Assembly (NCBI GenBank): GCA_029932545.1 | Contig: JAOZPW010000002.1 | Span: 1 to 30,097 of the forward strand | Direction of reading: 5' to 3' | Length of the DNA: 30,097 nt | DNA from: Thermoanaerobaculales bacterium | Lineage (GTDB): Bacteria; Acidobacteriota; Thermoanaerobaculia; Thermoanaerobaculales; Sulfomarinibacteraceae | Part shown: positions 7,615 through 16,529 of the stretch, one piece after another | How the letters are laid out: every line of letters starts with the position of its first letter | Numbering within the stretch: the stretch's first letter is position 1 | The notes under the pieces: generated by a model | Databases searched by the model: none | Told to the model about the DNA's origin: nothing | What the model saw: the letters and a program-made list of their open reading frames with translations, nothing else | Program-made: the position numbers and the translations under genes

Positions 7615-9005
7615 CGTGTTCCTCCGGTATCGGGTCCAAGGAGTCTGTAGGGGCGTTCGGAATGAAAGTCGACGCCGTCGTCAATGACGATCGTGATCGT
7701 GATTTCACCGTTGATGAACGCTGACGGCGGAGCGGTGATGAATGCGGCTGTCAGTTGAGTCTCTCCATCAGCCAGGGTCATGGGATTCTCGGGCGCGATG
7801 AATTCGAAGCTGGTGTCCGAAGGGCCGAACTGATACTGACGCTGTTCACCGCTTCGGTTGGTGATCTTCAACCGCATCTGGTTGGAGATCTCTCCCGAAG
7901 GCAATTGGGAAAAGGGTGCGCCGAGACCGCGCAGGAGTGTGACATCCGCACTGCTCTTGCCGGCGAGCGATACGATCAGTCCCCCAAACATCAGTGCCAG
8001 CATTGCGGAGTAGACGAAGAGTCGGGGCCTCAAGAAACGCCTTTTTCCGGACTCCAGCTGCTCCTGGGATGTATAGCTAATCAGGCCCTTCTCTCGGCCC
8101 ACCTTGGCCATGACCGCGTCGCAGGCGTCGATGCACTGTGTGCAGTGAATGCACTCCATCTGCAGGCCTTCCCGGATGTCGATGCCGGTCGGGCAGGTGG
8201 TGACACAGAGGTTGCAGTCGATGCAGTCTCCCGCTTGATCGGTCGCGCGTTTTCTCAACGGCGCCCTGGGCTCGCCCCGGTCGGGGTTGTAGCCGACGAT
8301 CAGGCTGTGGCGGTCGAGAAGTACGGATTGAAAACGCCCGTAAGGACAGGCGACGATGCAGGTCTGCTCGCGGAAGTAGGCAAAGTCAAATGTCATCAGG
8401 GCCGACGTGCCGAGCATCAGGAAGAACGCCCCGATGTGGCTGGTTGGTGGTTGGCACATCCAATCGAGCAGTTGGTCCCAGCCGACAAAATAGGCCAAGA
8501 AGGTGTTGGCCAGAAAAGCCGAGATGAAGAAGAAAAGCACGAAACTCAAGAATCGACGGCCATTGATGCCCTCTTTGTCCGTCTTCAGTTGTTTGGAACG
8601 TCCCCCCTCAATCCAGACCTCCAGCGGTCGGTAGAGGAACTCCATGTAAACGGTCTGGGGACAGGCCCAGCCACACCACACGCGACCGAAGACCGCGGTC
8701 ATCAGGAAGATCCCGACAAAGATGCTGAAAAGCAACAGCATCAAGACGAAGGTGTCGGTCGGCAGGAACGTCGACCCGAGAATATGGAATTTTCGAGCCG
8801 GGATATTGAGGAGTATCAGGGGGTAGCCGTTCAGCTTGAGAATTGGCACCAAGATGAAGGTCGCTATCAGACTCCATCCGACAAAGAACCGCCGACGGTA
8901 ATGAACGCCCTTGGAGATTTTCGGCCGAAGCCAACGGCGGGTTCCGTCCCGGTTGAGGGTTGAGAGAACCTGGTCAGTCGGTTGAGGTGCGTTAATCAGT
9001 CCCAT
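7611..9005 (-). CDS. ccoG: CcoG/FixG polyferredoxin, cbb3 assembly copper reductase
   Basis: 464 residues from ATG at 9005. N-terminal half: membrane segments with WCGWACPQ, the conserved Cys motif of the CcoG membrane domain, and a second CIVACPYGRFQ motif. Near residues 258-295 two ferredoxin-type clusters are visible, CIDCNLCVTTCP and CIHCTQCIDACD, each able to hold a 4Fe-4S centre. The C-terminal part (after a further helix near 325) is a periplasmic Ig-like domain. CcoG is known to reduce Cu(II) to Cu(I) for the cbb3 assembly path. It starts 15 nt after ccoP and overlaps fixH. All the expected Cys motifs are present. Confidence 0.93.
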   Translation of the reverse strand: MGLINAPQPTDQVLSTLNRDGTRRWLRPKISKGVHYRRRFFVGWSLIATFILVPILKLNGYPLILLNIPARKFHILGSTFLPTDTFVLMLLLFSIFVGIFLMTAVFGRVWCGWACPQTVYMEFLYRPLEVWIEGGRSKQLKTDKEGINGRRFLSFVLFFFISAFLANTFLAYFVGWDQLLDWMCQPPTSHIGAFFLMLGTSALMTFDFAYFREQTCIVACPYGRFQSVLLDRHSLIVGYNPDRGEPRAPLRKRATDQAGDCIDCNLCVTTCPTGIDIREGLQMECIHCTQCIDACDAVMAKVGREKGLISYTSQEQLESGKRRFLRPRLFVYSAMLALMFGGLIVSLAGKSSADVTLLRGLGAPFSQLPSGEISNQMRLKITNRSGEQRQYQFGPSDTSFEFIAPENPMTLADGETQLTAAFITAPPSAFINGEITITIVIDDGVDFHSERPYRLLGPDTGGTR

Positions 9006-9020
9006 TGGAGGATCAGACTA

Positions 9021-9734
9021 CTATGGCTTATTGGTCTCAGGCATGACGGGAATCTGCCCGGTCTCATCCTTGCCGGTGGAGAGTGTGGAGGATTCGGTGG
9101 GCTCTCCATCTCCCGGTTCGTTTTCCTCAACGACGACCATCCCGGCAGGATCCAATTGTTTGCCCTGCGGTGGCTTCGGGTTTGGTGGATTTGAGCCCTG
9201 GAGTGTTCCCACATAGGCGGCCATCGCCATCAACTGGCCCGGAGGCAGTTGTTTCTTCCATGCCAACATGCCCTTCTCCGGGACACCATCGACGATGGTC
9301 TTGTAGATTTCCGTCAGCCGGTTTCCGTGCAGCCAGGAGTCGTCACAGAGATTGGGGCCGATCCCACCCTCGGCAAACACGCCGTGGCAGGTGGCGCAAC
9401 GAGCCGAGTAGATCTTCTTGGACGTCGACATCATCGAATCGCTCATCTTGAGGCCGTCCAGGCTCGTATCCGTAATCTCCCCCAGGGCAAGAAGTTCCTC
9501 AGCCTGTTTGTCGTAAAAGGCAGTCATCACATCATCGTACCTGTCGTTGGGCAGAACGCCGGGCCCAAAATGAAAGAAAACGATGTAGAGGGGCGCAAAG
9601 AAGATGCTGCCCCAGAAAATAGCCTTCCACCACAGGGGCAGAGGATTATCGTACTCCTGGATGCCGTCGTATTCATGGTCGAGCAGCTGATCTTCGGTCG
9701 TCTCGATCGCTGGTTCGTTCTGGTGGTCGGTCAT
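9021..9734 (-). CDS. ccoP: Cytochrome c oxidase cbb3 subunit III (CcoP), mono-haem form
   Basis: 237 residues. The N-terminus HEYDGIQEYDNPLPLWW and the following helix (about 36-56) are typical of CcoP. One haem-c site is present, CATCH at residues 113-117, with a probable axial Met at 156 (PEKGMLAW). Classical CcoP has two CxxCH motifs. Here the first one is missing and the linker between helix and haem domain is short, so this is a single-haem variant. The last 60 residues are Pro-, Glu- and Thr-rich and probably disordered. It is encoded between ccoQ (4-nt overlap) and ccoG. It passes electrons from soluble cytochrome c to CcoO. Confidence 0.93.
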   Translation of the reverse strand: MTDHQNEPAIETTEDQLLDHEYDGIQEYDNPLPLWWKAIFWGSIFFAPLYIVFFHFGPGVLPNDRYDDVMTAFYDKQAEELLALGEITDTSLDGLKMSDSMMSTSKKIYSARCATCHGVFAEGGIGPNLCDDSWLHGNRLTEIYKTIVDGVPEKGMLAWKKQLPPGQLMAMAAYVGTLQGSNPPNPKPPQGKQLDPAGMVVVEENEPGDGEPTESSTLSTGKDETGQIPVMPETNKP

Positions 9735-9967
9735 TGATTCTCGACCTCCTCTGAATTCGCTGGAACGTCAGGTTTTGTGTTGTTACTGGTCGATATTGCT
9801 ATCAGGTCATTATCGAGGGGCAAGCGGCTCTCTTCTTCAAAGGTCGGACCACGCCGAATAACGAAAAGCCAGATCAAGAGGGCCACGAAGGTTATGAAAC
9901 TGACGATCAGGCCCAGTTCCGACCAGGAATGGAGTCCTGCGCCCGAGACAACGTCCGACAAGCTCAC
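9731..9967 (-). CDS. ccoQ: CcoQ-like small cbb3 subunit
   Basis: 78 residues from a GTG start at 9967 that overlaps the ccoNO stop (GTGA). One transmembrane helix (about 17-38, LGLIVSFITFVALLIWLFVI) is followed by RRGPTFEEESRLPLDND, which resembles the short cytoplasmic segment after the CcoQ helix (FEEAARLPLD in relatives). CcoQ stabilises the complex and the CcoP contact. Its position between ccoNO and ccoP supports the call; the sequence alone is short. Confidence 0.85.
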   Translation of the reverse strand: MSLSDVVSGAGLHSWSELGLIVSFITFVALLIWLFVIRRGPTFEEESRLPLDNDLIAISTSNNTKPDVPANSEEVENQ

Positions 9968-12264
9968 GAGACCTCCTCGACCGGTGGTGTTGATCCTGCA
10001 TCAAGGGAGATCGATTCATCGGTCTCCGCCGGTTCTTGGAGAGTGATCTCGGCTTGAGGCGGCGCCGGCGGAGTTTTGCTGATGTCGGTTCCCATACGCT
10101 GCAAGTAGGCGATCAGTGCGATGATCTTCTTGCCTTCAAGGCCGGCCTTGCCGCCCTGCTGGGCCAGACCTTCAGCGATGACTCTGGCCTGCTCCTGTGC
10201 CAGAGCCGGTGCGTTGGCGAGTTCGTCCTCGGTATAAGGAACGCCCAGCATCGCATTACTCTTGACGGCTGTCTGGACACCCTCAAAATTAAGATCTTCG
10301 GTCAGAAGCCAGGGATATGCCGGCATGATCGATCCGACAGTGATCGACCGGGGGTCGTCCATATGGCGGAGGTGCCATAAGTCGGGGTATTTGCCTCCGA
10401 TACGGTGGAGGTCCGGACCGATGCGGCGGGAACCCCACTGGAAGGGTCGATCGTAGATGAATTCACCCGGTTTCGAATATTCACCGTAGCGTTCCGTTTC
10501 CGCCCGAATCGGTCTCACCATCTGGGAGTGGCAGTTGTAGCAGCCCTCGCCGACGTAGATGTCACGCCCCGCGAGTTCCAGTGGCGTGTAGGGTGTCACG
10601 GTTGCGATGGTCGGCACGTTGGACTTGATCAAGAAAGTTGGAATAACCTCGAAAAGGCTGGCCACAATGACAGCGATCGTCACCATGATGGTGAATTTGA
10701 TGGGTCTGCGCTCCCAGGCACGGTGCCATTCGGTCCGAGCGAAGTGTTCCAGGCGAAGGGCCGTATCGGCAACTTTGGCGCCCGAGGCAGCGAGGGGAGA
10801 GTGGGTTTTGGGGGGATGAGCGTACGTCTTTGCAAGTGGCGGCGCTTCGTACACGGGAATCTCGTAGGTTGCCGGACGGCTCTTCCAGGTCATCAGCATG
10901 TTGAGGCCCATCATCAAGACGCCGGCGAAATAGGCCAATCCGCCGATCACACGGACCCAGTACATCGGGATTAACCTCAATGTCGTTTCGACAAAATCGC
11001 TGTATTTGAGATAGCCGGCGTCGTCGAAGGCCAGCCACATCAGGCCCTGGGTCAGTCCGGCGGCATAGATCGAGACGATGTAGAGCAGGATACCGATTGT
11101 GCCAATCCAGAAGTGGGCCTCGGCCAGCTTCTTGGACCAGAGGTCGGTCTGAAACAGACGCGGAAGGAGCCAGTAGATCATGCCGAAGGTCAGGAAGCCA
11201 TTCCATCCCAGGGCGCCGGCATGAACGTGAGCGATGGTCCAGTCGGTGTAGTGGGAAAGGTAGTTGACGGCCTTGATCGAAAGCAGCGGGCCTTCGAAAG
11301 TCGCCATGCCGTAGAACGTCACGGCGACAACGAAGAACTTGAGCACCGGATCGACGGCGACCTTGTGCCATACGCCTCGCAGGGTCAACAAACCGTTGAG
11401 CATGCCACCCCACGAAGGCATCCAAAGCATCAGGGAAAAGAGCATGCCCACGGTCGAAGCCCATTCGGGCAACGCTGTGTAATGGAGGTGGTGCGGACCC
11501 GCCCAAATGTAGATGAAGACTAGCGACCAGAAGTGGAGAATTGACAGCTTGTAGGAAAAGACCGGCCGGTTTGCCGCCTTGGGCATGAAGTAGTACATCA
11601 AGCCGAGGTACGGTGTCGTCAGCAGAAATCCGACCGCGTTATGGCCGTACCACCACTGCATGAAGGCGTCCTGGACTCCCGCGTACACCGGGTAGCTCTT
11701 GAACAGGGTCGAGGGCAGGGCGAGGTTGTTGAAGATGTGCAGGATTGTGATCGTGATGATGGTTGCGATGTAGAACCAGATGGCAACATAAAGATGACGT
11801 TCGCGTCTTTTAGCAATTGTGCCGAAGACGTTGACGGCAAAAACTACCCAGATCACGGCGATTAAATAATCGATCGGCCATTCCAACTCGGCGTATTCTT
11901 TGCTTTGCGTGATGCCCATAGGCAGGGAGATGGCCGCCAAAACGATGATCAGCTGCCAACCCCAGAAGTGAATTGCCGACAGAGTCTTATTAAAAAGGGT
12001 TGTTTTCAGCAGGCGCTGAATTGAGTAGTAGGTTCCTGCGAAAATTGCATTGCCCACGAAGGCAAAAATTACGGCGTTGGTGTGGAGAGGTCGGAGTCTA
12101 CCGAAGGTGATCCATGGGAGTTCGAAGTTGAAATACGGCGCCGCCAGCTCCAAGGCGATGATGATACCGACCAGCATTCCGACCAGGCCCCACAGCCAAG
12201 TCACGAAGACAAACTTCCTGACAATGGCATCGTCGTATGAGAATTGTTCCAGGCGTTCGTTCAT
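9964..12264 (-). CDS. ccoNO: Fused cbb3 oxidase subunits I and II (CcoN-CcoO)
   Basis: 766 residues in one unbroken frame. ATG at 12264 is chosen because GGAGGG lies 4 nt upstream. Residues 1 to about 480 are CcoN, the catalytic haem-copper subunit with about 12 helices. Visible motifs are RPLHTNA with H61 as a low-spin haem ligand, WWYGHNAVGF and GPHHLHY for CuB, and HVHAGALGWNG for the haems. After a Pro-rich linker, residues from about 535 are CcoO: one helix, then the haem-c site CYNCH at 575-579 followed by SQMVRPI. CcoN and CcoO are separate genes in most proteobacteria, so the fusion is notable, although known in several phyla. The complex reduces oxygen to water with high affinity and pumps protons. 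First gene of its operon. Confidence 0.95.
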   Translation of the reverse strand: MNERLEQFSYDDAIVRKFVFVTWLWGLVGMLVGIIIALELAAPYFNFELPWITFGRLRPLHTNAVIFAFVGNAIFAGTYYSIQRLLKTTLFNKTLSAIHFWGWQLIIVLAAISLPMGITQSKEYAELEWPIDYLIAVIWVVFAVNVFGTIAKRRERHLYVAIWFYIATIITITILHIFNNLALPSTLFKSYPVYAGVQDAFMQWWYGHNAVGFLLTTPYLGLMYYFMPKAANRPVFSYKLSILHFWSLVFIYIWAGPHHLHYTALPEWASTVGMLFSLMLWMPSWGGMLNGLLTLRGVWHKVAVDPVLKFFVVAVTFYGMATFEGPLLSIKAVNYLSHYTDWTIAHVHAGALGWNGFLTFGMIYWLLPRLFQTDLWSKKLAEAHFWIGTIGILLYIVSIYAAGLTQGLMWLAFDDAGYLKYSDFVETTLRLIPMYWVRVIGGLAYFAGVLMMGLNMLMTWKSRPATYEIPVYEAPPLAKTYAHPPKTHSPLAASGAKVADTALRLEHFARTEWHRAWERRPIKFTIMVTIAVIVASLFEVIPTFLIKSNVPTIATVTPYTPLELAGRDIYVGEGCYNCHSQMVRPIRAETERYGEYSKPGEFIYDRPFQWGSRRIGPDLHRIGGKYPDLWHLRHMDDPRSITVGSIMPAYPWLLTEDLNFEGVQTAVKSNAMLGVPYTEDELANAPALAQEQARVIAEGLAQQGGKAGLEGKKIIALIAYLQRMGTDISKTPPAPPQAEITLQEPAETDESISLDAGSTPPVEEVS

Positions 12265-12426
12265 GGATCCCTCCATTGTTGGGCAGTGTGGCGTTTCTTC
12301 CTGCAACTTGTCAAGAATGAGCAAATACGCAGATGTGCAGATATTGACATCTTGATGAACGAGGGGGGTTTCCGGCCGGACCTCTAGTTTTCAACTCTTC
12401 CCTCTTTGGATCCTGCTCCGGCCGGG

Positions 12427-12432
12427 TACAAT
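12427..12432 (+). promoter_or_regulatory. Possible -10 element of the DUF2298 gene
   Basis: TACAAT, 9 nt before ATG 12442, preceded by GG. The -35 region is weak (TTTGGA at 12405-12410, 16-nt spacer). No Shine-Dalgarno lies between it and the start. Confidence 0.35.
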
Positions 12433-12441
12433 GCGCAACTG

Positions 12442-14499
12442 ATGGGAATGGCCTTGTTTTTCGCCCTCGTGACCTCGGCTGCGCTCGCAGGCTATGCGGT
12501 GCTGGTCGGTGTCGGTATGGACGATCGGGAGGCGTGGGCCCTGGGCCGGATTGTTGGTCTTGCCGTTGTTGTATTTCCTGCATGGTGGGTGGGCTCCTTC
12601 ATGCCGGGTATGTGGCCCTGGGTCGGGGCAACGTGCCTCCTGGGTGGCGGGTTATGGGGCGTGATAACCCTGTGGCGGCGGCACGCATTGAATGCCATAA
12701 CCAGGCCGGAGATGGTGTTCTGGGGCGCCGCTTTGGCCGTGCTTCTCATTCGCCTCGGGCGACCGGCGATCGTCGAGACCGAGAAGTTGATGGATCTCGG
12801 GATCTTGACGATGCTGGGCAGGGCCTCGGGCTTCCCGCCGCCCGACATGTGGTTGGCCGGAACCTCCTTGCCTTATTACTATTGGGGCTCTTTAGTGTGG
12901 GCGCTGCCGCTGCGGTTGAGTGGGATGGATCCCGCGATCGGCTACAACCTTGTAGTGGCTCTGGTTGCAGGAGCAACAGCCGTTGGTCTGTGGGCACTCG
13001 GCGCACGATTGGCCGGTGGACGATGGGCTTCTGGCGCCGTTGCGGCCTTCTTCGGGGTTTTCGCGGGTACCGCAGACGGCCTCCGACAGGTCCTGGCGGG
13101 ATTTGGTCCTTCGCAGATTGATCTCTGGCAGAGTTCTCGGCAGGTCAAAGATGCGATTACGGAGTTCCCGCTCTTCAGCTTTTGGCTCGGAGACCTTCAT
13201 CCTCACCTTTTGTCCCTGCCGTTGGCGGTGGCTGCAATAGGCGTTGCAGCGTACGCCGGCTCAAAGCATCTTTCGTGGAGGCCCGTTGTGATAGCGGCCG
13301 GTCTCTTCGGTATGACGTGGGCTGCCAATCCGTGGGCCATGCCGCCGACTCTGGTTGCGGTTGCCCTGATGCTGATCTGCGGGGACGGTATCTGGAGATG
13401 GCCCTGGAGAGGCGGTTGGCCGCGGTGGGCGGCTGCTGGTGCGACGGGTATCGGCGGTTGGCTCGTCATGGCGCCCTTTCAGTTGACATTCGATCCCCCT
13501 CCACATGCAGTCAAGCCCGTATTTGCTTGGACCGAACCCTTGGAACTTCTGGGCTATGCAGGAGTCCTCTTGGTTCCCGTGTTCTTCGCCGTTGTTCGGG
13601 TGGCGCGGGGGTGGGGCAGGGGGGACTCCTTTCGCACCACGGTAATTCTGGTTGGAGGGGCTGCCCTGACCCTGCTTGTCGGAGTGGCAACCGGCCGGCC
13701 GACGACGGTGGTGCTCAGCGTCGGTCTTTCGGTCCTGGTAGCTGGGGTTCTCGAACCGGGTAGCGATGGCAATCGGCCGGCCTTGGCCCTGGCAGCGCTT
13801 GGGCTGTTTTTGTTCCTGGTGCCGGAGTTGGTTTATCTCGAGGACGGTTACGGGGATAGGCTTCACCGGATGAACACGATATTCAAGGCGTATTTTCAGG
13901 GGTGGATGTTGATCGCTGCGACCCTTCCGGTTCTGGTCCGCCTGGGAGGCGGTAGCGATCGAGGAAGGCGTCTCCTTCTGGCCGCAGTGACGATTGCAGC
14001 CCTGCCCCATTTGATCGGGGTGACTGTCTCGTCCCTCAGGGCAGAAGGCTATGGTCTCGATGGCCTGAGCTGGATGGCCCCGGAGGATCGAGCCATCGTG
14101 GAGGTCCTGAGGAGGCAGGCGCCGGGTACGACAATGGTTGAAGCTGTTGGGGGCGCCTATTCGGAGTATGCGCGCCTGTCTTCCGTCTCGGGTGTGCCGA
14201 CGCTCCTTGGTTGGCCGAATCACGAGATGGTCTGGCGGGGTCCGGACATTCTTCCGGAAAGCCGCCGTCGTCAGGAAATCGTCCGGTCGATTTACACTGT
14301 TAAAGATCGTGAGACGATCAGACGTCTGGTAGAAGAGGCGGAGGTCGATTGTGTGGCTATCGGGATGATTGAGAATCGAGATTTCGAAGCTGATGCCCTT
14401 GAGTCTGTTCGTTCAGCCGGAGACGTAGTGATCCCGTGCGGGGAGAGTGGTTCTCTGGTGTTGTTTCAGCATTCTGAGGTGTTGGGAGATCGTCGGTGA
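12442..14499 (+). CDS. DUF2298 / TIGR03662-type multi-spanning membrane protein
   Basis: 685 residues from ATG at 12442; TTG at 12406 and ATG at 12448 are alternatives. Many hydrophobic segments are visible throughout. Family-specific motifs are clear: WLAGTSLPYYYWG near residue 135, FSFWLGDLHPHLLSLPLA near 245-265, and GDRLHRMNTIFKAYFQGW near 470-490. Near the C-terminus are YSEYARLSSVSG and LLGWPNHEMVWRG. The family is named for chloroflexi and archaea, has GT-C-like features and no proven reaction. It ends in TGATG, shared with the start of the Agl23-like gene, so the two are coupled. A glycosyltransferase or flippase-linked role is likely from context only. Confidence 0.88.
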   Translation: MGMALFFALVTSAALAGYAVLVGVGMDDREAWALGRIVGLAVVVFPAWWVGSFMPGMWPWVGATCLLGGGLWGVITLWRRHALNAITRPEMVFWGAALAVLLIRLGRPAIVETEKLMDLGILTMLGRASGFPPPDMWLAGTSLPYYYWGSLVWALPLRLSGMDPAIGYNLVVALVAGATAVGLWALGARLAGGRWASGAVAAFFGVFAGTADGLRQVLAGFGPSQIDLWQSSRQVKDAITEFPLFSFWLGDLHPHLLSLPLAVAAIGVAAYAGSKHLSWRPVVIAAGLFGMTWAANPWAMPPTLVAVALMLICGDGIWRWPWRGGWPRWAAAGATGIGGWLVMAPFQLTFDPPPHAVKPVFAWTEPLELLGYAGVLLVPVFFAVVRVARGWGRGDSFRTTVILVGGAALTLLVGVATGRPTTVVLSVGLSVLVAGVLEPGSDGNRPALALAALGLFLFLVPELVYLEDGYGDRLHRMNTIFKAYFQGWMLIAATLPVLVRLGGGSDRGRRLLLAAVTIAALPHLIGVTVSSLRAEGYGLDGLSWMAPEDRAIVEVLRRQAPGTTMVEAVGGAYSEYARLSSVSGVPTLLGWPNHEMVWRGPDILPESRRRQEIVRSIYTVKDRETIRRLVEEAEVDCVAIGMIENRDFEADALESVRSAGDVVIPCGESGSLVLFQHSEVLGDRR

Positions 14500-16073
14500 T
14501 GCGTTCGGCATTTTTCAGCATTCGGGCGTGGCCCTGGTGGGCCCTGGCGGCATTGACCGTCGTTCTCCATCTGTGGCAGTTGGACGTGAGGAGCTACCAT
14601 CACGACGAGTCAATCCACGCAAAATTGTCCTGGGATCTGGCCGAGTCCGGCTCCTACCGGTACGACCCGACCTATCACGGACCACTGCTCTATATGGCGA
14701 TCGCATCGACCTACAAGGTCCTCGGTGACAGCGATTTCACTGCGCGTCTGCCGATCGCCCTGGCTGGTATTGCTTTGCTGGGAATCGCCTGGTCTCTTCG
14801 CCGTCCTTTTGGTTCTCGGGCGGCCTGGTGGATCGGATTGCTGTTCACGCTCTCACCAACACTCCTGTATTTCGGGCGGTTTTCACGAATGGACCTCCTG
14901 GAACTGGCGACCGCCTCAGCGGCTTTTGCCGCGTTTTACGCGGTCATTCGAGGGAGGATCAAGGCCTGGATATGGGTCGGCATCTGGACCGGGCTGGCGT
15001 TCGCCACTAAAGAAAACGCGTATGTAACGGCCGTTGTGGCAGCCGGTGCGGGGTTGGTCGTGGCCCTTGACTATGGCATCACGAGGTCATTTCCTATGGT
15101 CGTGAACTGGGTTCGGGGCCACTGGATGGGATTCGTTCTGTCGCTGGGGATCTTCGTCCTGGTGACCGTTCCACTCTACACGGTCGGTCTGACGCGGCCT
15201 GAGGACTGGCTCTTCCCTATCAAGGCGATCACCCACTGGTGGCAACAGCACTCGATCGAGAGGGTTCCAGGACCCTGGTGGTTCTATTTTCCCCGCTTGT
15301 TTCAGTACGAATTCTTGATCCTGGGTGCTGCCCTGGCGTGGGTCGTTCGCCGCTGGCGCAAACTCCATCCGATCGAGCTGTTTCTCGTGAGTTTCGGTGT
15401 GCTGTCGATGGCGATGTACGCCTACCTTGGTGAAAAGGTGCCGTGGCTGGTAGTACACCAGGTGTGGGCATTCATACCCCTGGCGGGCGCGCAATTGGCC
15501 AGGACCTTCGGCCCCCAGGGCCGCTGGTGGAGCCGTTTCTTCGCTGCTGCAGCATTGACGGCGACGGTTGTCGTTTGCCTTACCGCGAACTTCGTGCTTG
15601 ATGAATTCAGTCCCAACCGGCCGAGGGTCGAGAGTTTCCATTTCGTTCAGACCACTCCGGAGTTTACGGCCGCCGCCAAGGAAGCGGTCAGTCTGGGTCG
15701 GTCGGACGACGGGCCGTTGATCGGAGCGAGCGGCGCCGCAACCTGGCCGTTGAACTGGTATTGGCGTCATGTCCCGGTCAAGTGGGGGTATCCCAAAGCG
15801 GACGACGGATTGCTGATGGCGTTCTGTGACATCGAATCTCAGGCCAAGGTACAGGAACAACTCGGATCGGAGTATGTCGGTGAGGTCGTGCCCCTGAGGT
15901 CGTGGTTCTTGATGTACGTCGGTGATCCGTCGCTCGGGGACTGGGCACGGTATTTCTTGACGCGAGAACCCTGGGGAGGGGTCGGCAGCACCGAGATTGT
16001 CGTGTTCAGGCGGATTGATGGTGGCCGGGCTGAGGATGATCTGGTGATTTGGGATGAGGAACCACCGAAATGA
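14499..16073 (+). CDS. Agl23/TIGR03663-type GT-C family membrane protein
   Basis: 524 residues from ATG at 14499, which overlaps the previous stop by one base; GGGAG sits near 14485-14489. The first helix is followed by RSYHHDESIHA (residues 31-41), the acidic first luminal loop found in GT-C enzymes such as PMT/ArnT. YDPTYHGPLLY follows, typical of TIGR03663. About 10-12 helices and a C-terminal soluble segment with WYWRHVP follow. The family is annotated as flippase-activity-associated Agl23 in archaea. By fold it should transfer or handle a polyprenyl-phosphate-linked sugar outside the membrane. The pairing with DUF2298 and a polyprenyl-phosphate GT2 supports this. The acceptor is unknown. 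Confidence 0.88.
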   Translation: MRSAFFSIRAWPWWALAALTVVLHLWQLDVRSYHHDESIHAKLSWDLAESGSYRYDPTYHGPLLYMAIASTYKVLGDSDFTARLPIALAGIALLGIAWSLRRPFGSRAAWWIGLLFTLSPTLLYFGRFSRMDLLELATASAAFAAFYAVIRGRIKAWIWVGIWTGLAFATKENAYVTAVVAAGAGLVVALDYGITRSFPMVVNWVRGHWMGFVLSLGIFVLVTVPLYTVGLTRPEDWLFPIKAITHWWQQHSIERVPGPWWFYFPRLFQYEFLILGAALAWVVRRWRKLHPIELFLVSFGVLSMAMYAYLGEKVPWLVVHQVWAFIPLAGAQLARTFGPQGRWWSRFFAAAALTATVVVCLTANFVLDEFSPNRPRVESFHFVQTTPEFTAAAKEAVSLGRSDDGPLIGASGAATWPLNWYWRHVPVKWGYPKADDGLLMAFCDIESQAKVQEQLGSEYVGEVVPLRSWFLMYVGDPSLGDWARYFLTREPWGGVGSTEIVVFRRIDGGRAEDDLVIWDEEPPK

Positions 16074-16236
16074 TGAAGGATGAATATGAAACCGTGTGGG
16101 GCGCAGGAGGTACGCTCACCGACCGCCCCGGACGCCGCTGATTCCTGACGCTGAATCTGTCCCTGCGATCTGTCGCTGTCCCGGCCCCTGGATCCCAACC
16201 CCGGCCTTCGGGTCCGCTTCGCGGCCCCGCTCGGTG

Positions 16237-16295
16237 CGTTTTCCGGAGGGGCAGCATCTTTCGAACCGGAGAGGGGACCGCCCCTCCGGAAAACG
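16237..16295. repeat. Perfect 16-bp inverted repeat
   Basis: CGTTTTCCGGAGGGGC at 16237-16252 and its exact reverse complement at 16280-16295, separated by 27 nt. It could form a strong stem in RNA, or be a small dispersed palindromic element. No T-run follows that would mark a terminator. Confidence 0.8.
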
Positions 16296-16463
16296 ACCTC
16301 GGCGGCCTACGGCTTCGGCCGAGACTCGGTTGCCGAGAGTGTCCCCGAGCATTGCCACCCTTGACGTTGTCCGCAACGGTATTCAATTCGGGAGGACGGC
16401 GCAGGACAACATCAAGAATGGCACGTGCCGTCCGAGAGAGGGCGCTTTTCGGCTGCGGGCAAG

Positions 16464-16495
16464 AGCTGACGGCTGACAGCTGATAGCTGATAGCT
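16464..16495. repeat. Heptamer tract, AGCTGAY type
   Basis: AGCTGAC, GGCTGAC, AGCTGAT and AGCTGAT follow head to tail, then a partial copy. Same family, in opposite reading, as the tracts at 19335-19352, 21751-21766, 21854-21884 and 24175-24247. Confidence 0.85.
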
Positions 16496-16529
16496 TACAT
16501 CTCGCGTAGAATCTCTTTGAGGGAGACAC

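Larger units (their letters stand above)
16074..16529. other. 456-nt gap with repeats, no gene recognised
   Basis: Between the Agl23-like and GT2 genes. It opens with a short GATGAAG/GATGAAT repeat at about 16073-16088. It then holds a GC-rich stretch, a 16-bp inverted repeat (16237-16295) and a heptamer tract (16464-16495). Open frames here have no recognisable protein features. The gap suggests the GT2 has its own promoter; TAGAAT at 16507-16512 is a possible -10. Confidence 0.6.

Noticed and set aside
7755..8963. 402-codon open frame on the plus strand
   Set aside because: It is the antisense shadow of ccoG, whose Cys motifs and membrane segments are unmistakable. The plus-strand product has no family features.
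12265..12360. FNR-type site upstream of ccoNO
   Set aside because: TTGACATCTTGATGAAC has TTGAT-like halves, but they do not fit TTGAT-N4-ATCAA in spacing or sequence.
16096..16476. 126-codon frames in the 456-nt gap on both strands
   Set aside because: They run through the 16-bp inverted repeat and the heptamer tract, with no ribosome site and no recognisable domain.
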